Positions 16,413 through 29,408 of a stretch of DNA of 64,000 nt are shown piece after piece. Origin of the DNA: Rhodoferax sp. GTDB lineage: Bacteria; Pseudomonadota; Gammaproteobacteria; Burkholderiales; Burkholderiaceae_C. The DNA lies in contig NZ_JAQTXM010000019.1 in assembly GCF_028688795.1 (NCBI RefSeq), positions 1 through 64,000 of the forward strand, given 5' to 3'. The stretch's first letter is position 1. Each line of letters begins with the position of its first letter. Position numbers and translations under genes: made by a program. The notes under the pieces were generated by a model. The model was not told the DNA's origin and made no database searches. It saw nothing but the letters and a program-made list of their open reading frames with translations.

Positions 16413-18404
16413 GTGAATCCCCTCGACTTAACCCTGTTGTATTTGTTGGCTGCCGTGCTGGGCGTGGTGGCCTGCCGCTACCTGAAATTGCCGCCCATGC
16501 TGGGCTATCTCGCCGTGGGGGTGGTGATTGGCCCCAACGCACTGGCGCTGGCCAAGAATGCCGATGGCGTGCGCCACCTGGGTGAATTCGGCGTGGTGTT
16601 TTTGATGTTTGTGATCGGGCTGGAGTTCAACTTGCCTAAGTTGCGCACCATGCGCAACCATGTGTTTGGTCTTGGCTTGTTTCAGGTGGCATTGACCATG
16701 GTGCTGACCACCGCCGGCAGTATGGCGTTTGCGATGCTCGCACCGATGCGCTGGGGCATGGACTGGAAAACAGCGTTGGCCTTGTCCAGCGCCATGGCCA
16801 TGAGCAGCACCGCCATTGTGGTCAAGCTCATGAGCGAACGCCTTGAGATGGAAGCCGAGCACGGCAAGCGCGTCATGGGCGTATTGTTGTTTCAGGATTT
16901 GGCCGTGGTGCCCTTGCTGGTGCTGATCCCCGCCCTGAGCGCCTCACCCGAGCAAATGGCCGAAACACTGGCCTTGGCGCTGCTCAAAGCCGTGGCATTG
17001 ATCACCGTGCTGATGGTAGGCGGCCCACGCATCATGCGTTGGTGGCTCACCCTGGTCGCCAGGCGCAAGAGCGAAGAGTTGTTTGTGCTGAACCTGTTGC
17101 TGGTCACTTTGGGCTTGGCATGGCTGACCGAGCTGGCTGGCCTGAGCCTGGCGCTGGGCGCGTTCATTGCCGGCATGTTGATTTCCGAGACCCAGTACAA
17201 ACACCAGGTGGAAACCGACATTCGACCGTTTCACGATGTGTTGCTGGGCTTGTTCTTCATTAGCATCGGCATGATGCTGGATTGGCGTCTGGTGCTGGAG
17301 CGCTGGCCGCTGGTGTTGCTGCTGGTGACAGTGCCAGTGCTCTACAAGGCCGTGGTTGTCACGCTGCTGGCCCGGGCATTTGGCGCCAGCATGGGTGTGG
17401 CCTTGCGTACCGGGCTTTACCTGGCGCAAGCCGGCGAGTTCGGCTTTGTGCTGCTCACACTGGCTCAAGCAAACAAACTGGTGCCGCCAGAATTGCTGAA
17501 CCCGATCCTCGCGGCGATGGTGCTGTCCATGTTGGCGACTCCGTTCATCGTGATGTACAGCAACACCTTGGTGATGCGCCTGGTCAGCAACGAGTGGCTG
17601 ATGGAGTCGGTGCAAATGACCACCATTGCACGAAAAGCCATCAAGGCCAACAAACATGTGATCATTTGCGGCTATGGCCGGTGCGGGCAAAACCTGGCCC
17701 GGATACTTGACAAAGAAAACATCCCCTACATGGCGCTTGACCTGGACCCAGACCGGGTGCGACAGGCCGCTGCCGCCGGGGACTCTGTGGTCTTTGGGGA
17801 TGCAGCACGGCTGCAAGCCCTGATGGCGGCGGGATTGGCGCGCGCCAGTGCCGTGGTGGTGACCTACCTTGAAACACACAGCGCCATGAAAGTGCTGGCA
17901 CATATTCACGAACACGCACCACAGGTGCCGGTGGTGGTGCGCACGCAGGACGACCATGACCTGGAAGCGCTGCAACAAGCGGGTGCCACAGAGGTGGTGC
18001 CAGAAGCCATCGAAGGCTCATTGATGCTGGCCAGCCATGCCCTGGCCTTGGTGGGCGTGCCAATGCGCCGAGTGATTCGCATCGTGCAAGAGCAACGCGA
18101 TGCGCGCTACAACTTGCTGCGCGGGTTTTTCCGCGGCGCGGATGACGGCTCTGTCGATGAACTGCAACAGGAGCGCCTGAGTTCCTTGACCTTGACCGTG
18201 AGCGCGCGCGCCATCGGCCATACCTTGGCTGAGCTGGCGTTGTCGTCACTATCGGTACGGCTGGTCAGCCTGCGCCGCAAGTCGGGCCAGGCGTTGAAGC
18301 TGTCGGATGATTTGGTGCTGATGGACGGCGATGCCCTTGTGTTTGCAGGCAAGGCGGATGCGTTGGAGCAAGCAGAGTTGCGGCTTTTGAAAGGCCCGTT
18401 TTAA
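16413..18404 (+). CDS. CPA2-family cation:proton antiporter (Kef/YbaL type) with RCK domain
   Basis: This 663-residue membrane protein has about 12 membrane segments in residues 1-390 (Na+/H+ exchanger domain, with [19 protein letters not shown] at the first helices). A Rossmann RCK N-domain follows at about 413-530 ([16 protein letters not shown], dinucleotide binding), then a TrkA-C domain at about 580-660. It likely exchanges K+ or Na+ for H+ under control of bound nucleotide or glutathione. The start is GTG at 16413, directly before the first hydrophobic helix; no better ATG exists. A short CCCGTT/AACGGG stem overlaps the stop, but no T-run follows. Confidence 0.9.
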   Translation: MNPLDLTLLYLLAAVLGVVACRYLKLPPMLGYLAVGVVIGPNALALAKNADGVRHLGEFGVVFLMFVIGLEFNLPKLRTMRNHVFGLGLFQVALTMVLTTAGSMAFAMLAPMRWGMDWKTALALSSAMAMSSTAIVVKLMSERLEMEAEHGKRVMGVLLFQDLAVVPLLVLIPALSASPEQMAETLALALLKAVALITVLMVGGPRIMRWWLTLVARRKSEELFVLNLLLVTLGLAWLTELAGLSLALGAFIAGMLISETQYKHQVETDIRPFHDVLLGLFFISIGMMLDWRLVLERWPLVLLLVTVPVLYKAVVVTLLARAFGASMGVALRTGLYLAQAGEFGFVLLTLAQANKLVPPELLNPILAAMVLSMLATPFIVMYSNTLVMRLVSNEWLMESVQMTTIARKAIKANKHVIICGYGRCGQNLARILDKENIPYMALDLDPDRVRQAAAAGDSVVFGDAARLQALMAAGLARASAVVVTYLETHSAMKVLAHIHEHAPQVPVVVRTQDDHDLEALQQAGATEVVPEAIEGSLMLASHALALVGVPMRRVIRIVQEQRDARYNLLRGFFRGADDGSVDELQQERLSSLTLTVSARAIGHTLAELALSSLSVRLVSLRRKSGQALKLSDDLVLMDGDALVFAGKADALEQAELRLLKGPF

Positions 18405-18466
18405 CGGGGCTCAAAGCCCAGGCTGTGCCGGGCACAATCAGGGCACTTGATTTCAACGGGCCACCT

Positions 18467-19021
18467 ATGCCACACAACAGCGTCAACCAGTACCTTCGTG
18501 ACCACATCCGCACCGTACCGGATTGGCCCACGCCAGGTGTGCAATTTCGCGACATCACCCCCTTGCTGCAGGATGCCAAGGTATTCAGGGTTCTGATTGA
18601 TGCGTTTGTGCACCGCTACATGGAGGCTGAGCGCCGCCCCAGCGTGGTGGCTGGGCTGGATGCCCGCGGCTTCATTTTGGGTTCGGTGATCGCCTATGAA
18701 TTGGGGGTGGGGTTTGTGCCAATCCGCAAAAAAGGCAAGCTGCCATTCACCACCGTAGAAGAAACCTATGAACTGGAATACGGCAGCGCCACTGTGGAGC
18801 TGCATACCGATGCGGTCAAACCTGGCGATAGGGTGCTATTGATTGACGACCTGATCGCCACTGGCGGCACCATGATGGCCGGCAAAAAGCTGCTGGAAAA
18901 ACTGGGGGCCAGTGTGATGGAGGGCGCCGCCATTGTGGATTTGCCCGAGCTGGGCGGGTCAGCCAAAATCCGCGCCAGCGGACTGCAACTGTTCACGCTG
19001 GTGGACTTTGGCGGCCACTGA
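18467..19021 (+). CDS. apt: Apt, adenine phosphoribosyltransferase
   Basis: This 184-residue purine salvage enzyme (adenine + PRPP to AMP + PPi) has the PRPP-binding motif [14 protein letters not shown] at about residues 125-138 and the family segments [11 protein letters not shown] and [11 protein letters not shown] chose the ATG at 18467 over a GTG 42 bp upstream because the conserved region begins a few residues after it. It converges with the uncharacterised gene at 19033, with an 11-bp gap. Confidence 0.93.
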   Translation: MPHNSVNQYLRDHIRTVPDWPTPGVQFRDITPLLQDAKVFRVLIDAFVHRYMEAERRPSVVAGLDARGFILGSVIAYELGVGFVPIRKKGKLPFTTVEETYELEYGSATVELHTDAVKPGDRVLLIDDLIATGGTMMAGKKLLEKLGASVMEGAAIVDLPELGGSAKIRASGLQLFTLVDFGGH

Positions 19022-19032
19022 AACCACAGGCG

Positions 19033-19743
19033 CTAAAGTTCGCCAAACTGGGTCCGACTGAGCGGCGAGGCGGTATCGTCAGGTTGTTCGAGCAGCTGCG
19101 TGTCTTCGTAACCGGTTGGCACTGGGGCGTGACGCGGCCCGGAGGTCCGAACCTGACCTGCACCGCCCTCAATGGGGGAACTTGGGGTGACACCCATGGC
19201 CTTTTTGAAAGCCAGCACTTCCGCCTGATCAATTGGGTCAAACACGGGCGCATGCAACGAGGTTGAAATGGGCGGCGGCACAGCCACAGGGGCTACCTGC
19301 ACCTGTGGTGCAGACACATGGTGAGCCGGTGCTGTGGGCATAACTGCCGGCACATCATTCACCCGCCAATAAACCGATTTGACATACATGCCGTGCTGCT
19401 GTGCCGCGTGGCTGATGATCAACTGCTCGATCACCGCAAAGCGCTCGGGTGCAACCGCCTTTGCGTCCAGCAGATCTACCATGACCAGAAACTGCCGACC
19501 ATGGGTGTCAAGCGACAAAACTTTGAATTTGTAACGAGATGCCAACACCTCACTGCGCAACATGGCCTCTCGCACCACTGCATACAGGCGTTCACGCCGC
19601 TCCTGCCGCTGCGCTTTCAAGTCGACATCGGGCGCTGACCCGTGGGCGTTCGGGACCGGACGTGACGGTGCTGCCGCGTTGACAGGTGAAGTCGCATCTT
19701 TATGCGATTTGAATTTTGGCATCAGCCAATCAATAAGGGACAT
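19033..19743 (-). CDS. uncharacterised protein upstream of apt
   Basis: I do not recognise this 236-residue protein. It has a basic N-terminus (MSLIDWLMPKFKSHKD) and a charged helix DLKAQRQERRERLYAVVREAM. A compact predicted alpha/beta region at about 60-135 (YKFKVLSLDTHGRQFLVMVDLLD) is followed by a long Pro/Ala/Val-rich disordered C-terminal half. There is no signal peptide or membrane segment. It lies 30 bp from mnmE in the same orientation, so it may be co-transcribed at the end of the rpmH-rnpA-yidD-yidC-mnmE operon. Confidence 0.7.
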   Translation of the reverse strand: MSLIDWLMPKFKSHKDATSPVNAAAPSRPVPNAHGSAPDVDLKAQRQERRERLYAVVREAMLRSEVLASRYKFKVLSLDTHGRQFLVMVDLLDAKAVAPERFAVIEQLIISHAAQQHGMYVKSVYWRVNDVPAVMPTAPAHHVSAPQVQVAPVAVPPPISTSLHAPVFDPIDQAEVLAFKKAMGVTPSSPIEGGAGQVRTSGPRHAPVPTGYEDTQLLEQPDDTASPLSRTQFGEL

Positions 19744-19773
19744 CGCTACCCTCCGGTCAGTTGGACGATCTGG

Positions 19774-21180
19774 CTATTTGCCAATGCAAAAGCTAGAGAA
19801 TATCACTCCAAGCAAGTCATCGGAGGTGAATTCTCCGGTGATCTCACTCAAAGCGTTTTGGGCCAGACGCAGTTCTTCTGCCAGCAAATCAAGTGCCTGG
19901 GCTTTGGCTTCAAGGTGACATTGCGCACTGGCCAGATGCGTCTGCACCTGGTTCAGCGCCTGCACATGGCGCGCGCGGGCAATGAACACGCCCTCTGCGA
20001 CCGATTGCCAACCCGCCACCTGCAACAAACGATGACGCAATGCGTCCAGCCCCAGACCCGTTTTAGCGGACAGCACCAGCCCCATGTCTGGCACGCCAGC
20101 AGGCACTGCATCCGCTTTATTCCAAAGCCCGATCACCGGTACATTTTTTGGAAGTTTTTGGGCCATAGCCCTTTTTATATCTGCATCAGCAGCTATATAT
20201 TCAGGAGCATTTATGCGGGTCAAATCATGCAGGAAAAGCACAGCATCAGCTTCACCAATAGCTTCCCAGGCGCGGGCGATGCCAATTTGCTCGACCTCGT
20301 CGCTGCTGTCGCGCAAGCCGGCGGTGTCAATCACGTGCACCGGCACCCCCTCGATTTGAATGGTCTGCTGAACCTTGTCGCGCGTCGTGCCTGGCACGGC
20401 CGTGACGATGGCCAGCTCAGCGCCGGCCAGGGCATTGAGCAACGACGACTTGCCGGCGTTAGGCTGACCTGCAATCACCACCTTGATGCCCTCACGCAAC
20501 AAGGCGCCTTGGCGGGCACGTGCCAGGACGTCAGACAAGGTGCGCTGCAATTTTGACAACTGTCCATGCGCATCGGCCTGGCGCAGGAAGTCAATTTCTT
20601 CCTCAGGAAAATCCAGCGTGGCCTCGACCAGCATGCGCAGATGAATCAGGGCGTCTCGCAGGTTATGTATTTCCTGGGAGAACACGCCAGAGAGCGAGCG
20701 CGTTGCGCTGCGAGCCGCCGCCTCGGTGCTGGCATCGATCAGATCCGCAATCGCCTCAGCTTGCGCCAAATCGATTTTGTTGTTCAGGAAGGCCCGTTCA
20801 GAAAACTCGCCCGGCAGGGCCACACGCAAATGCGGCAAGCGTTCGTCGCCATTTGTCCCTATTTCGGCGGCCGCCTGCAAACAGCGTGCAAGCAACAGTT
20901 GCAGCACCACGGGGCCACCGTGCGCTTGCAGCTCCAGCACGTCTTCGCCGGTAAAGGAATGGGGCCCTGGAAAATAAATGGCCAAACCATGGTCAATGGC
21001 CACACCCGCAGCGTCCAAAAACGGGGTGTAAGTGGCCTCGCGGGGCTTCAAACTGCGACCGCTGAGGGCCTGGGTCAAGGCGACCAAGCCGCGCCCACTG
21101 ACCCGCACAATGCCCACCGCACCCCGCCCTGGCGCCGTGGCAAGGGCCACGATGGGGTCTTGGTGGCGCGGCAAGCTCAT
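19774..21180 (-). CDS. mnmE: MnmE, tRNA modification GTPase
   Basis: This 468-residue enzyme works with MnmG to install the cmnm5 group on wobble U34 of some tRNAs. The N-terminal folate-binding domain begins with [20 protein letters not shown]. The G domain has G1 [16 protein letters not shown] and NKAD. The C-terminus is the invariant CIGK with the functional Cys. A copy of the dispersed repeat codes in frame for [17 protein letters not shown], between DTAG and NKAD, in a stretch where bacterial MnmE proteins vary. The partner gene mnmG lies about 31 kb away at 51990. Confidence 0.95.
   Translation of the reverse strand: MSLPRHQDPIVALATAPGRGAVGIVRVSGRGLVALTQALSGRSLKPREATYTPFLDAAGVAIDHGLAIYFPGPHSFTGEDVLELQAHGGPVVLQLLLARCLQAAAEIGTNGDERLPHLRVALPGEFSERAFLNNKIDLAQAEAIADLIDASTEAAARSATRSLSGVFSQEIHNLRDALIHLRMLVEATLDFPEEEIDFLRQADAHGQLSKLQRTLSDVLARARQGALLREGIKVVIAGQPNAGKSSLLNALAGAELAIVTAVPGTTRDKVQQTIQIEGVPVHVIDTAGLRDSSDEVEQIGIARAWEAIGEADAVLFLHDLTRINAPEYIAADADIKRAMAQKLPKNVPVIGLWNKADAVPAGVPDMGLVLSAKTGLGLDALRHRLLQVAGWQSVAEGVFIARARHVQALNQVQTHLASAQCHLEAKAQALDLLAEELRLAQNALSEITGEFTSDDLLGVIFSSFCIGK
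20159..20205 (+). repeat. dispersed repeat copy 5 (inside mnmE, in frame)
   Basis: The plus strand shows GGGCCATAGCCCTT, spacer, ATCAGCAGCTATAT, the family pattern. It falls inside the GTPase domain of mnmE on the opposite strand and is translated without frame disruption. Confidence 0.6.
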
Positions 21181-21210
21181 GGCAAGCTGGGGTCTAGGAC
21201 CAGAAGCTGC

Positions 21211-22920
21211 TTAGAACTTGGGCAGGTGAAACTTGGGCGGCACACCCATGCGGGTGTTGATGACCCACTGCTGGGCAATCGACAACACGTTGTTGGTGAT
21301 CCAGTACAGCACCAGGCCAGCCGGGAAGAAGAAGAACATCACGCTGAACGCCAGCGGCATGAACCACATCATCTTGGCTTGCATCGGATCAGGTGGTGCC
21401 GGATTCAACGACGTTTGCAGCACCGTCGTGAGTGTCATGACGATGGGCAAAATGTAAAACGGGTCTGGACTTGAAAGGTCATGAATCCAGCCCATCCAAG
21501 GGGCATTGCGCATTTCCACGCTGGCCAGCAGCACCCAGTAAAGCGCAATGAACACGGGGATCTGGATCATGATCGGGAAGCAGCCGCCCATGGGGTTGAC
21601 CTTTTCCTCGCGGTAGATGCGCATCATCTCCTGCTGCATTTGCTGTGGGTTGTCTTTCAGGCGCTCACGCATTTCCATGATGCGCGGGTTAACCGCCTTC
21701 ATTTTGGCCATGCTGGAATAAGCCTTGGCATTGAGCCAGTAAAAAGCCGCCTTGAGCAACAACACCAAAGCCACAATGGACCAGCCCCAGTTGTCAATGA
21801 AGCCATGCAACTTGTCCAGCAACCAGTACAAAGGCTTGGCCAAAATGGTCAGCCAGCCGTAGTCTTTGACCAGCTCCAGCCCGGGGGTCAAGGCCTCCAG
21901 AATTTTTTCTTCTTGCGGGCCAGCAAAAAACCGAGCCTCAACTGTCTTTCGGGCACCTGGCGCAATCAGTTCCAGTGGTGCAATCATGCCCACTGAGTAC
22001 AAATTGGTATCCACCTTGCGCATAAACAAGTCGCGCTTAACGCCGTCGTCCAATAACCAGGCGCTGGCAAAGTAGTGCTGCACCATGGCCGCGTAGCCAT
22101 TGCTGGCTGACTTCTCAATGTCAACCTTGCCTTTTTCTATGTCGGCAAACTCCACTTTTTGGTACTTCTTGGCCTCGGTGTAAATCGCCGGGCCAGTGAA
22201 AGTGGAATAAAACGATGACTCGCCGGGCGGCTTGTTGCCATCACGCACCAATTGCAGGTAAAGCTGCGGTGCCATCGCTGTGGCGCCCACGTTGAGCACC
22301 TCGTGCTTGACGGCCACTGCATAACTGCCACGCGTCAAGGTGTAGGTTTTCACCAGTTTGACGCCACCTACTTCAGGCGACTCGAACCGCACCTCAAGCG
22401 TTTTGCTGCCCTCGGCAAGCATGCGCTCACCCGAGGTCAGGGCCATCACCGACTTGTGGGTCGGCAGGCCAGTGCCGCCAGCGCCAGCGATCAGACCGGA
22501 CTGGGCCAGGTAGATGCGGTCTTTGCTGTCGTCAAGCAAAATGAAATTGCGGGTCTTGTCCGCCATGTCGCGGTGTTTGAGCAACTCGACCTGCACCAGC
22601 GATCCACCTTCCGTGTCAAAAGTCAACTTGAATACATCGGTTTGCACCACCACACGTTCATGCGCCACAACCGGCGCGCTCAATCGAGACACGGCCGCCG
22701 CCCCTGCGATTTGTCCAGCACCAGCCACCGGGTTCACAGCGGTCGGCACACCATTCGGGGTGCTTGCGGCGCTCGCGGGGCCCGTGGCGTTTGGCGCCGT
22801 CTGAACCGAACTGGGGAAAAACGTTGCCTTGCGGCCGTTGTAAACCTGCCATTGATCCCACAGCATGACCAGGGAAAAACCAAAAATCACCCACAGAATG
22901 GTGCGACGAATATCGTTCAT
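21211..22920 (-). CDS. yidC: YidC, membrane protein insertase
   Basis: This 569-residue Oxa1/YidC-family insertase has an N-terminal anchor (about residues 7-24), a large periplasmic domain to about 350, then the conserved five-helix core with the cytoplasmic segment ERLKDNPQQMQQEMMRIYREEKVNPMGG. It ends in a basic tail. It inserts and folds inner-membrane proteins with or without SecYEG. It overlaps yidD by 4 bp and belongs to the classical rpmH-rnpA-yidD-yidC-mnmE order. Confidence 0.96.
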   Translation of the reverse strand: MNDIRRTILWVIFGFSLVMLWDQWQVYNGRKATFFPSSVQTAPNATGPASAASTPNGVPTAVNPVAGAGQIAGAAAVSRLSAPVVAHERVVVQTDVFKLTFDTEGGSLVQVELLKHRDMADKTRNFILLDDSKDRIYLAQSGLIAGAGGTGLPTHKSVMALTSGERMLAEGSKTLEVRFESPEVGGVKLVKTYTLTRGSYAVAVKHEVLNVGATAMAPQLYLQLVRDGNKPPGESSFYSTFTGPAIYTEAKKYQKVEFADIEKGKVDIEKSASNGYAAMVQHYFASAWLLDDGVKRDLFMRKVDTNLYSVGMIAPLELIAPGARKTVEARFFAGPQEEKILEALTPGLELVKDYGWLTILAKPLYWLLDKLHGFIDNWGWSIVALVLLLKAAFYWLNAKAYSSMAKMKAVNPRIMEMRERLKDNPQQMQQEMMRIYREEKVNPMGGCFPIMIQIPVFIALYWVLLASVEMRNAPWMGWIHDLSSPDPFYILPIVMTLTTVLQTSLNPAPPDPMQAKMMWFMPLAFSVMFFFFPAGLVLYWITNNVLSIAQQWVINTRMGVPPKFHLPKF

Positions 22921-23201
22921 GAGGACTTCTTTTGAGTGGAAGAGGAAATCAACCGGGAAAACAAACCAGACTGGGGCTTGCCTGTTGCATCGGGCACAGG
23001 ATCAAGCCCGCCGGCGCACCAGGGATGGCAACGGCCAATGCGAGCCAGCGCCAAGTAACTGCCTTTGGCCGCACCAAAGCGCTCCAAAGCCTGCAGGGCA
23101 TACACCGAACAAGTGGGCTCAAAACGGCAAGACGACCCAAGCGACGGGCTCAGCAACAGGCGGTAAGCCCTGACCACGCCCATCAGCAAACGCGTCATCA
23201 T
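22917..23201 (-). CDS. yidD: YidD, membrane protein insertion efficiency factor
   Basis: This 94-residue protein has the diagnostic pattern YRLLLSPSLGSSCRFEPTCSVYALQAL and the downstream RIGRCHPWCAGGLDPVP. It is a small membrane-associated factor that improves YidC-dependent insertion. The gene overlaps rnpA by 4 bp and yidC by 4 bp. Confidence 0.93.
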   Translation of the reverse strand: MMTRLLMGVVRAYRLLLSPSLGSSCRFEPTCSVYALQALERFGAAKGSYLALARIGRCHPWCAGGLDPVPDATGKPQSGLFSRLISSSTQKKSS

Positions 23202-23653
23202 GCGGTGCCTTGTGCCGGTAACGCTGTCGCTTGCGGCGAAACCTTCACCACTGCGCGTGTGAACAGTTGCTGCAATTCTTCACGCACGGCAGATTTCAGC
23301 GCCTCTGAAGTGGCACTGACATAACGCGTCTTGTCAAAGCCCGAGCGCAAGCGCACCACATGGGCGGCTTGCATAAGTGCTGGTTCGAAATCAGCGCTCA
23401 CGGCATAAATTTGACGCTTGATGGCATTGCGGGTCACCGCTCGCTTGGCCCACCGCTTGGGCACCATGGCACCCATCCAGACATCATGCAATGCGAACAA
23501 TGCCGGCTGAATAGCAAGCAAGGCCTCACCGTCAAGTGCCAGGCGATGCAATGCAAAGTGCGGCGTACGTGACAGGGTCGACCCCGCCAGCACAGCCTGA
23601 AACTGGGGACGGGTTTTGAGACGTTGCAAAATCAGGGAGCCTTTGCAGAACAT
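23198..23653 (-). CDS. rnpA: RnpA, protein component of RNase P
   Basis: This 151-residue protein binds RNase P RNA and helps 5' maturation of tRNA precursors. The RNA-binding signature is spread over KRWAKRAVTRNAIKRQIYA, which corresponds to the conserved RNR motif helix. I start at the ATG at 23653: it leads straight into the conserved MFCKGSLILQRLKTRPQF region. The longer open frame to 23842 reads through rpmH in another frame and is rejected. Confidence 0.9.
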   Translation of the reverse strand: MFCKGSLILQRLKTRPQFQAVLAGSTLSRTPHFALHRLALDGEALLAIQPALFALHDVWMGAMVPKRWAKRAVTRNAIKRQIYAVSADFEPALMQAAHVVRLRSGFDKTRYVSATSEALKSAVREELQQLFTRAVVKVSPQATALPAQGTA

Positions 23654-23682
23654 GTCAGCAACAGGCCTTACCCACCGTCGGC

Positions 23683-23817
23683 TTAGACAGCCAGGCGCTT
23701 GCGGCCTTTGGCACGACGTGCGTTGATCACGGCACGACCGCCACGGGTTTTCATACGGACGAGAAAACCGTGAGTGCGGGCGCGTTTGATCTTGGAGGGT
23801 TGGTAAGTGCGTTTCAT
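23683..23817 (-). CDS. rpmH: RpmH, 50S ribosomal protein L34
   Basis: This 44-residue highly basic protein starts [18 protein letters not shown] and ends [10 protein letters not shown], the standard L34 sequence. It lies 29 bp upstream of rnpA and is divergent from dnaA, the usual bacterial arrangement. Confidence 0.97.
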   Translation of the reverse strand: MKRTYQPSKIKRARTHGFLVRMKTRGGRAVINARRAKGRKRLAV

Positions 23818-24093
23818 TTTTGGAAATCCTCAGAGGGCTCATAGGCGACCTGGCTCCGCCATGGTCTACATGCCAGGGGCCAAATCGGTGTTCAGTTTTC
23901 TCCTGAACAGTTCAGGGGAACCTCGGATTATCGCAAACTTTGGAGGAGGGGCCAAATTCACGCTTTCGGCGAAGTGAATTAGACCTTTTGACAGGCACCA
24001 GTTTTCGCGCGAGCTCGGGGTGTGGATAAGGGTTTGATAAATTAGAATGAAAGGCGCAGCAATTTAAAACTATCCACAGAAGCTGATTTCACA
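23818..24093. promoter_or_regulatory. divergent rpmH-dnaA intergenic region with DnaA boxes
   Basis: This 276-bp stretch holds a perfect DnaA box on the minus strand (TGTGGATAA, 24021-24029) and a one-mismatch box (CTATCCACA, 24070-24078) close to the dnaA start, as expected for autoregulation. An inverted repeat AATTCAC-12-GTGAATT is at 23955-23980 and a near-palindrome CTGAACAGTTCAG at 23903-23915. Only two boxes are present and no long AT-rich tract, so I see this as the dnaA promoter rather than the main origin. Confidence 0.6.
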
Positions 24094-25503
24094 ATGACCG
24101 AGGGACACCACCCCAATCCAGCCGCCGCAGATGCCGATACCCAGACGGATTTGTGGCAGGCTTGCATCGACCAACTTGCCCAGGAATTGCCTGAGCAACA
24201 GTTTCAAACCTGGATCAAACCCTTGTCAGCCCAAGTGGCAGACGACCTTTCCAAGGTCACAATTTTTGTTGCCAACCGCTTCAAAATGGACTGGATCCGG
24301 GCGCAGTACAGCGCCCGCCTCGCCCTGCTCATGGAGCGACTGACAGGACAGCCAGTACACATAGAGTTAGCGCTTGCTCCTCGGGAACCCATTGCCAAAA
24401 GCCAACCTACCCAACGATTGATGCCAGCGCCAGCCAGTGAGGTCGCCCTGGAAACCACCCAGAGCCGGGTACCAGAGGCACTGAAAAATCGGCTCAACAC
24501 CGGCCTGACGTTTGACACCCTGGTGGAGGGTAGTGCCAACCGCATGGCACGTGCTGCTGCCATGCATGTGGCGGGCATGCCAGGGCATCTGTACAACCCG
24601 CTGTTCATCTATGGCGGGGTGGGTTTGGGCAAGACCCACTTGATGCACGCGGTGGGCAATCAGTTGATCGCAGACCGCCCAAATGCCAAAGTTCTCTACA
24701 TCCATGCCGAGCAGTTCGTCACGGATGTGGTTAAGGCTTACCAGCGCAAGGCATTTGATGAATTCAAGGAGCGCTACCACTCGCTGGATTTGTTGTTGAT
24801 TGATGATGTGCAATTCTTCGCCAACAAGGAACGCACGCAAGAAGAATTCTTCAACGCTTTTGAAGCCTTGCTGGCCAAAAAGTCGCACATTGTGATGACC
24901 AGCGACACCTATCCCAAAGGGCTGGCCGACATTCACGAGCGGCTGGTGTCGCGCTTTGACTCGGGTTTAACCGTGGCTATTGAGCCCCCCGAACTTGAAA
25001 TGCGGGTGGCGATTTTGATCAACAAAGCGCAGGCTGAAGGCATTGTGATGCCCGAAGAGGTGGCATTTTTTGTTGCCAAAAACGTGCGCTCGAACGTGCG
25101 TGAACTCGAAGGTGCGCTGCGCAAAATTCTGGCTTATTCACGTTTTAACCAGAAAGAAATCTCGATCTTGCTGGCCCGTGAAGCACTGCGCGATCTGCTG
25201 TCGATTCAAAACCGTCAGATTTCAGTGGAAAACATTCAAAAAACGGTGGCGGACTATTACAAGATCAAGATTGCCGACATGTATTCCAAGAAGCGTCCGG
25301 CAAGCATCGCCAGGCCGCGCCAAATCGCCATGTATCTGGCCAAAGAACTGACGCAAAAAAGCTTGCCTGAAATTGGCGAACTCTTTGGCGGGCGTGACCA
25401 CACCACGGTGCTGCATGCGGTGCGCAAAATTGGTGCCGAACGGCAACAAATGACCGAACTCAACCAGCAGCTTCACGTGCTGGAGCAAACCCTGAAAGGC
25501 TGA
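24094..25503 (+). CDS. dnaA: DnaA, chromosomal replication initiator
   Basis: This 469-residue AAA+ initiator has domain I at about 15-90 ([20 protein letters not shown]), the Walker A motif [15 protein letters not shown] near residue 177, Walker [10 protein letters not shown], and domain IV with the DNA-binding signature [15 protein letters not shown] near the C-terminus. It binds DnaA boxes and opens oriC. DnaA boxes lie in its own promoter, and a much denser set lies at 40.2-41.1 kb. It heads dnaA-dnaN-gyrB. Confidence 0.98.
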   Translation: MTEGHHPNPAAADADTQTDLWQACIDQLAQELPEQQFQTWIKPLSAQVADDLSKVTIFVANRFKMDWIRAQYSARLALLMERLTGQPVHIELALAPREPIAKSQPTQRLMPAPASEVALETTQSRVPEALKNRLNTGLTFDTLVEGSANRMARAAAMHVAGMPGHLYNPLFIYGGVGLGKTHLMHAVGNQLIADRPNAKVLYIHAEQFVTDVVKAYQRKAFDEFKERYHSLDLLLIDDVQFFANKERTQEEFFNAFEALLAKKSHIVMTSDTYPKGLADIHERLVSRFDSGLTVAIEPPELEMRVAILINKAQAEGIVMPEEVAFFVAKNVRSNVRELEGALRKILAYSRFNQKEISILLAREALRDLLSIQNRQISVENIQKTVADYYKIKIADMYSKKRPASIARPRQIAMYLAKELTQKSLPEIGELFGGRDHTTVLHAVRKIGAERQQMTELNQQLHVLEQTLKG

Positions 25504-25588
25504 CACAAATGAGTGGGAAAATAGCCCTTTTGCCATTGCTATGCCGCATGCTTGCAAACACCTAGATTAACGACCATAAGAGGATGAC

Positions 25589-26695
25589 ATGATTGTTCTG
25601 AAAGCCCCCCAAGATCAGGTGCTGTCCGTGCTGCAGGCAGTCGCTGGAATTGTCGAGCGCCGCCATACCCTGCCGATCCTGGCCAATGTATTGATCCGCA
25701 AAACCGGCACCTCACTGCAACTCACCACCAGCGACCTGGAAATCCAGATCCGCACCACCGCCGAACTCGGTGGCGACACAGAAGACTTCACCACTACCGT
25801 GGGGGCCCGCAAACTCATCGACATCTTGCGTACCATGCCCGCCGACCAAATCGTGTCGCTGGAATCCAGTGCCGCCAAACTCATTCTGAAAGGCGGCAAA
25901 AGCAAGTTCACCCTGCAAACGATGCCTGCCGAAGACTTTCCTCTGGTGCAGGAGTCTGCCAACTTTGGGCCCGTGTTCAGCGTGCCACAAAAGACACTGA
26001 AGGTTCTGCTCAGCAAAGTTTCATTTGCCATGGCCGTGCATGACATTCGTTATTACCTCAACGGTATCTTGTTTGTCGCCGAAGGCCGGCAACTCAGCCT
26101 GGTGTCCACCGACGGCCACCGCCTGGCGTTTGCATCGGCCACGCTGGACGTGGAAGTGCCCAAACAAGAGGTGATTTTGCCGCGCAAGACAGTGCTGGAA
26201 CTGCAACGCCTGCTGTCAGATGCCGAGGGTGCCATTGAGATGCAGTTTGCAAACAACCAAGCCAAGTTCAGTTTTGGCGGCATGGAATTTGTGTCCAAGC
26301 TGGTCGAAGGCAAGTTTCCGGACTACAACCGTGTCATTCCCCGCAACCACCAAAACAGCATCATTTTGGGCCGTTCCGCGCTGCTTTCCACGCTGCAACG
26401 CACCGCCATCCTGACCAGCGACAAATTCAAGGGGGTGCGCCTGAACATTGACCCGGGCACGCTGCGCGTAGCCGCCAACAACGCCGAACAGGAAGAAGCG
26501 GTCGACGAGCTTGACATCGATTACGGTGGCGACAGCATCGAGATTGGCTTCAACGTCACCTACCTGATCGACGCGCTGGCCAACATGAGCCAGGACATGG
26601 TCAAGATTGAGCTTTCAGACGGCAATAGCTCGGCACTGCTCACCATTCCAGACGACGACCAATTCAAATATGTGGTGATGCCGATGCGCATCTAG
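25589..26695 (+). CDS. dnaN: DnaN, DNA polymerase III sliding clamp
   Basis: This 368-residue beta clamp has the three topologically equal domains of the family and the typical C-terminus YVVMPMRI that forms the ligand-binding cleft. The ATG is preceded by AAGAGG. It lies 85 bp after dnaA and 49 bp before gyrB. Its coding strand is rich in C relative to G in the lines I counted, the opposite of mnmG and parA further right. Confidence 0.97.
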   Translation: MIVLKAPQDQVLSVLQAVAGIVERRHTLPILANVLIRKTGTSLQLTTSDLEIQIRTTAELGGDTEDFTTTVGARKLIDILRTMPADQIVSLESSAAKLILKGGKSKFTLQTMPAEDFPLVQESANFGPVFSVPQKTLKVLLSKVSFAMAVHDIRYYLNGILFVAEGRQLSLVSTDGHRLAFASATLDVEVPKQEVILPRKTVLELQRLLSDAEGAIEMQFANNQAKFSFGGMEFVSKLVEGKFPDYNRVIPRNHQNSIILGRSALLSTLQRTAILTSDKFKGVRLNIDPGTLRVAANNAEQEEAVDELDIDYGGDSIEIGFNVTYLIDALANMSQDMVKIELSDGNSSALLTIPDDDQFKYVVMPMRI

Positions 26696-26702
26696 CGCTT
26701 GA

Positions 26703-29348
<2,646 letters not shown>

Positions 29349-29353
29349 CACAA

Positions 29354-29408
29354 AAATGGCCTCTAGCCCTTATAAATAAAGCGCTAGCAGCTATTAAATT
29401 TATAGCTT
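29354..29408 (+). repeat. dispersed repeat copy 6 (between gyrB and a GGDEF gene)
   Basis: This is one of the best copies: TGGCCTCTAGCCCTTAT, a short spacer, AAAGCGCTAGCAGCTATT, then AATTTATAGC. It fills nearly the whole gap between the two genes and can fold as CTAGCCCTTAT against ATAAAGCGCTAG. Confidence 0.8.

Noticed and set aside
23654..23842. N-terminal extension of rnpA by 63 residues
   Set aside because: This stretch is rpmH read in another frame; L34 is unmistakable there and RnpA begins at MFCKGS.
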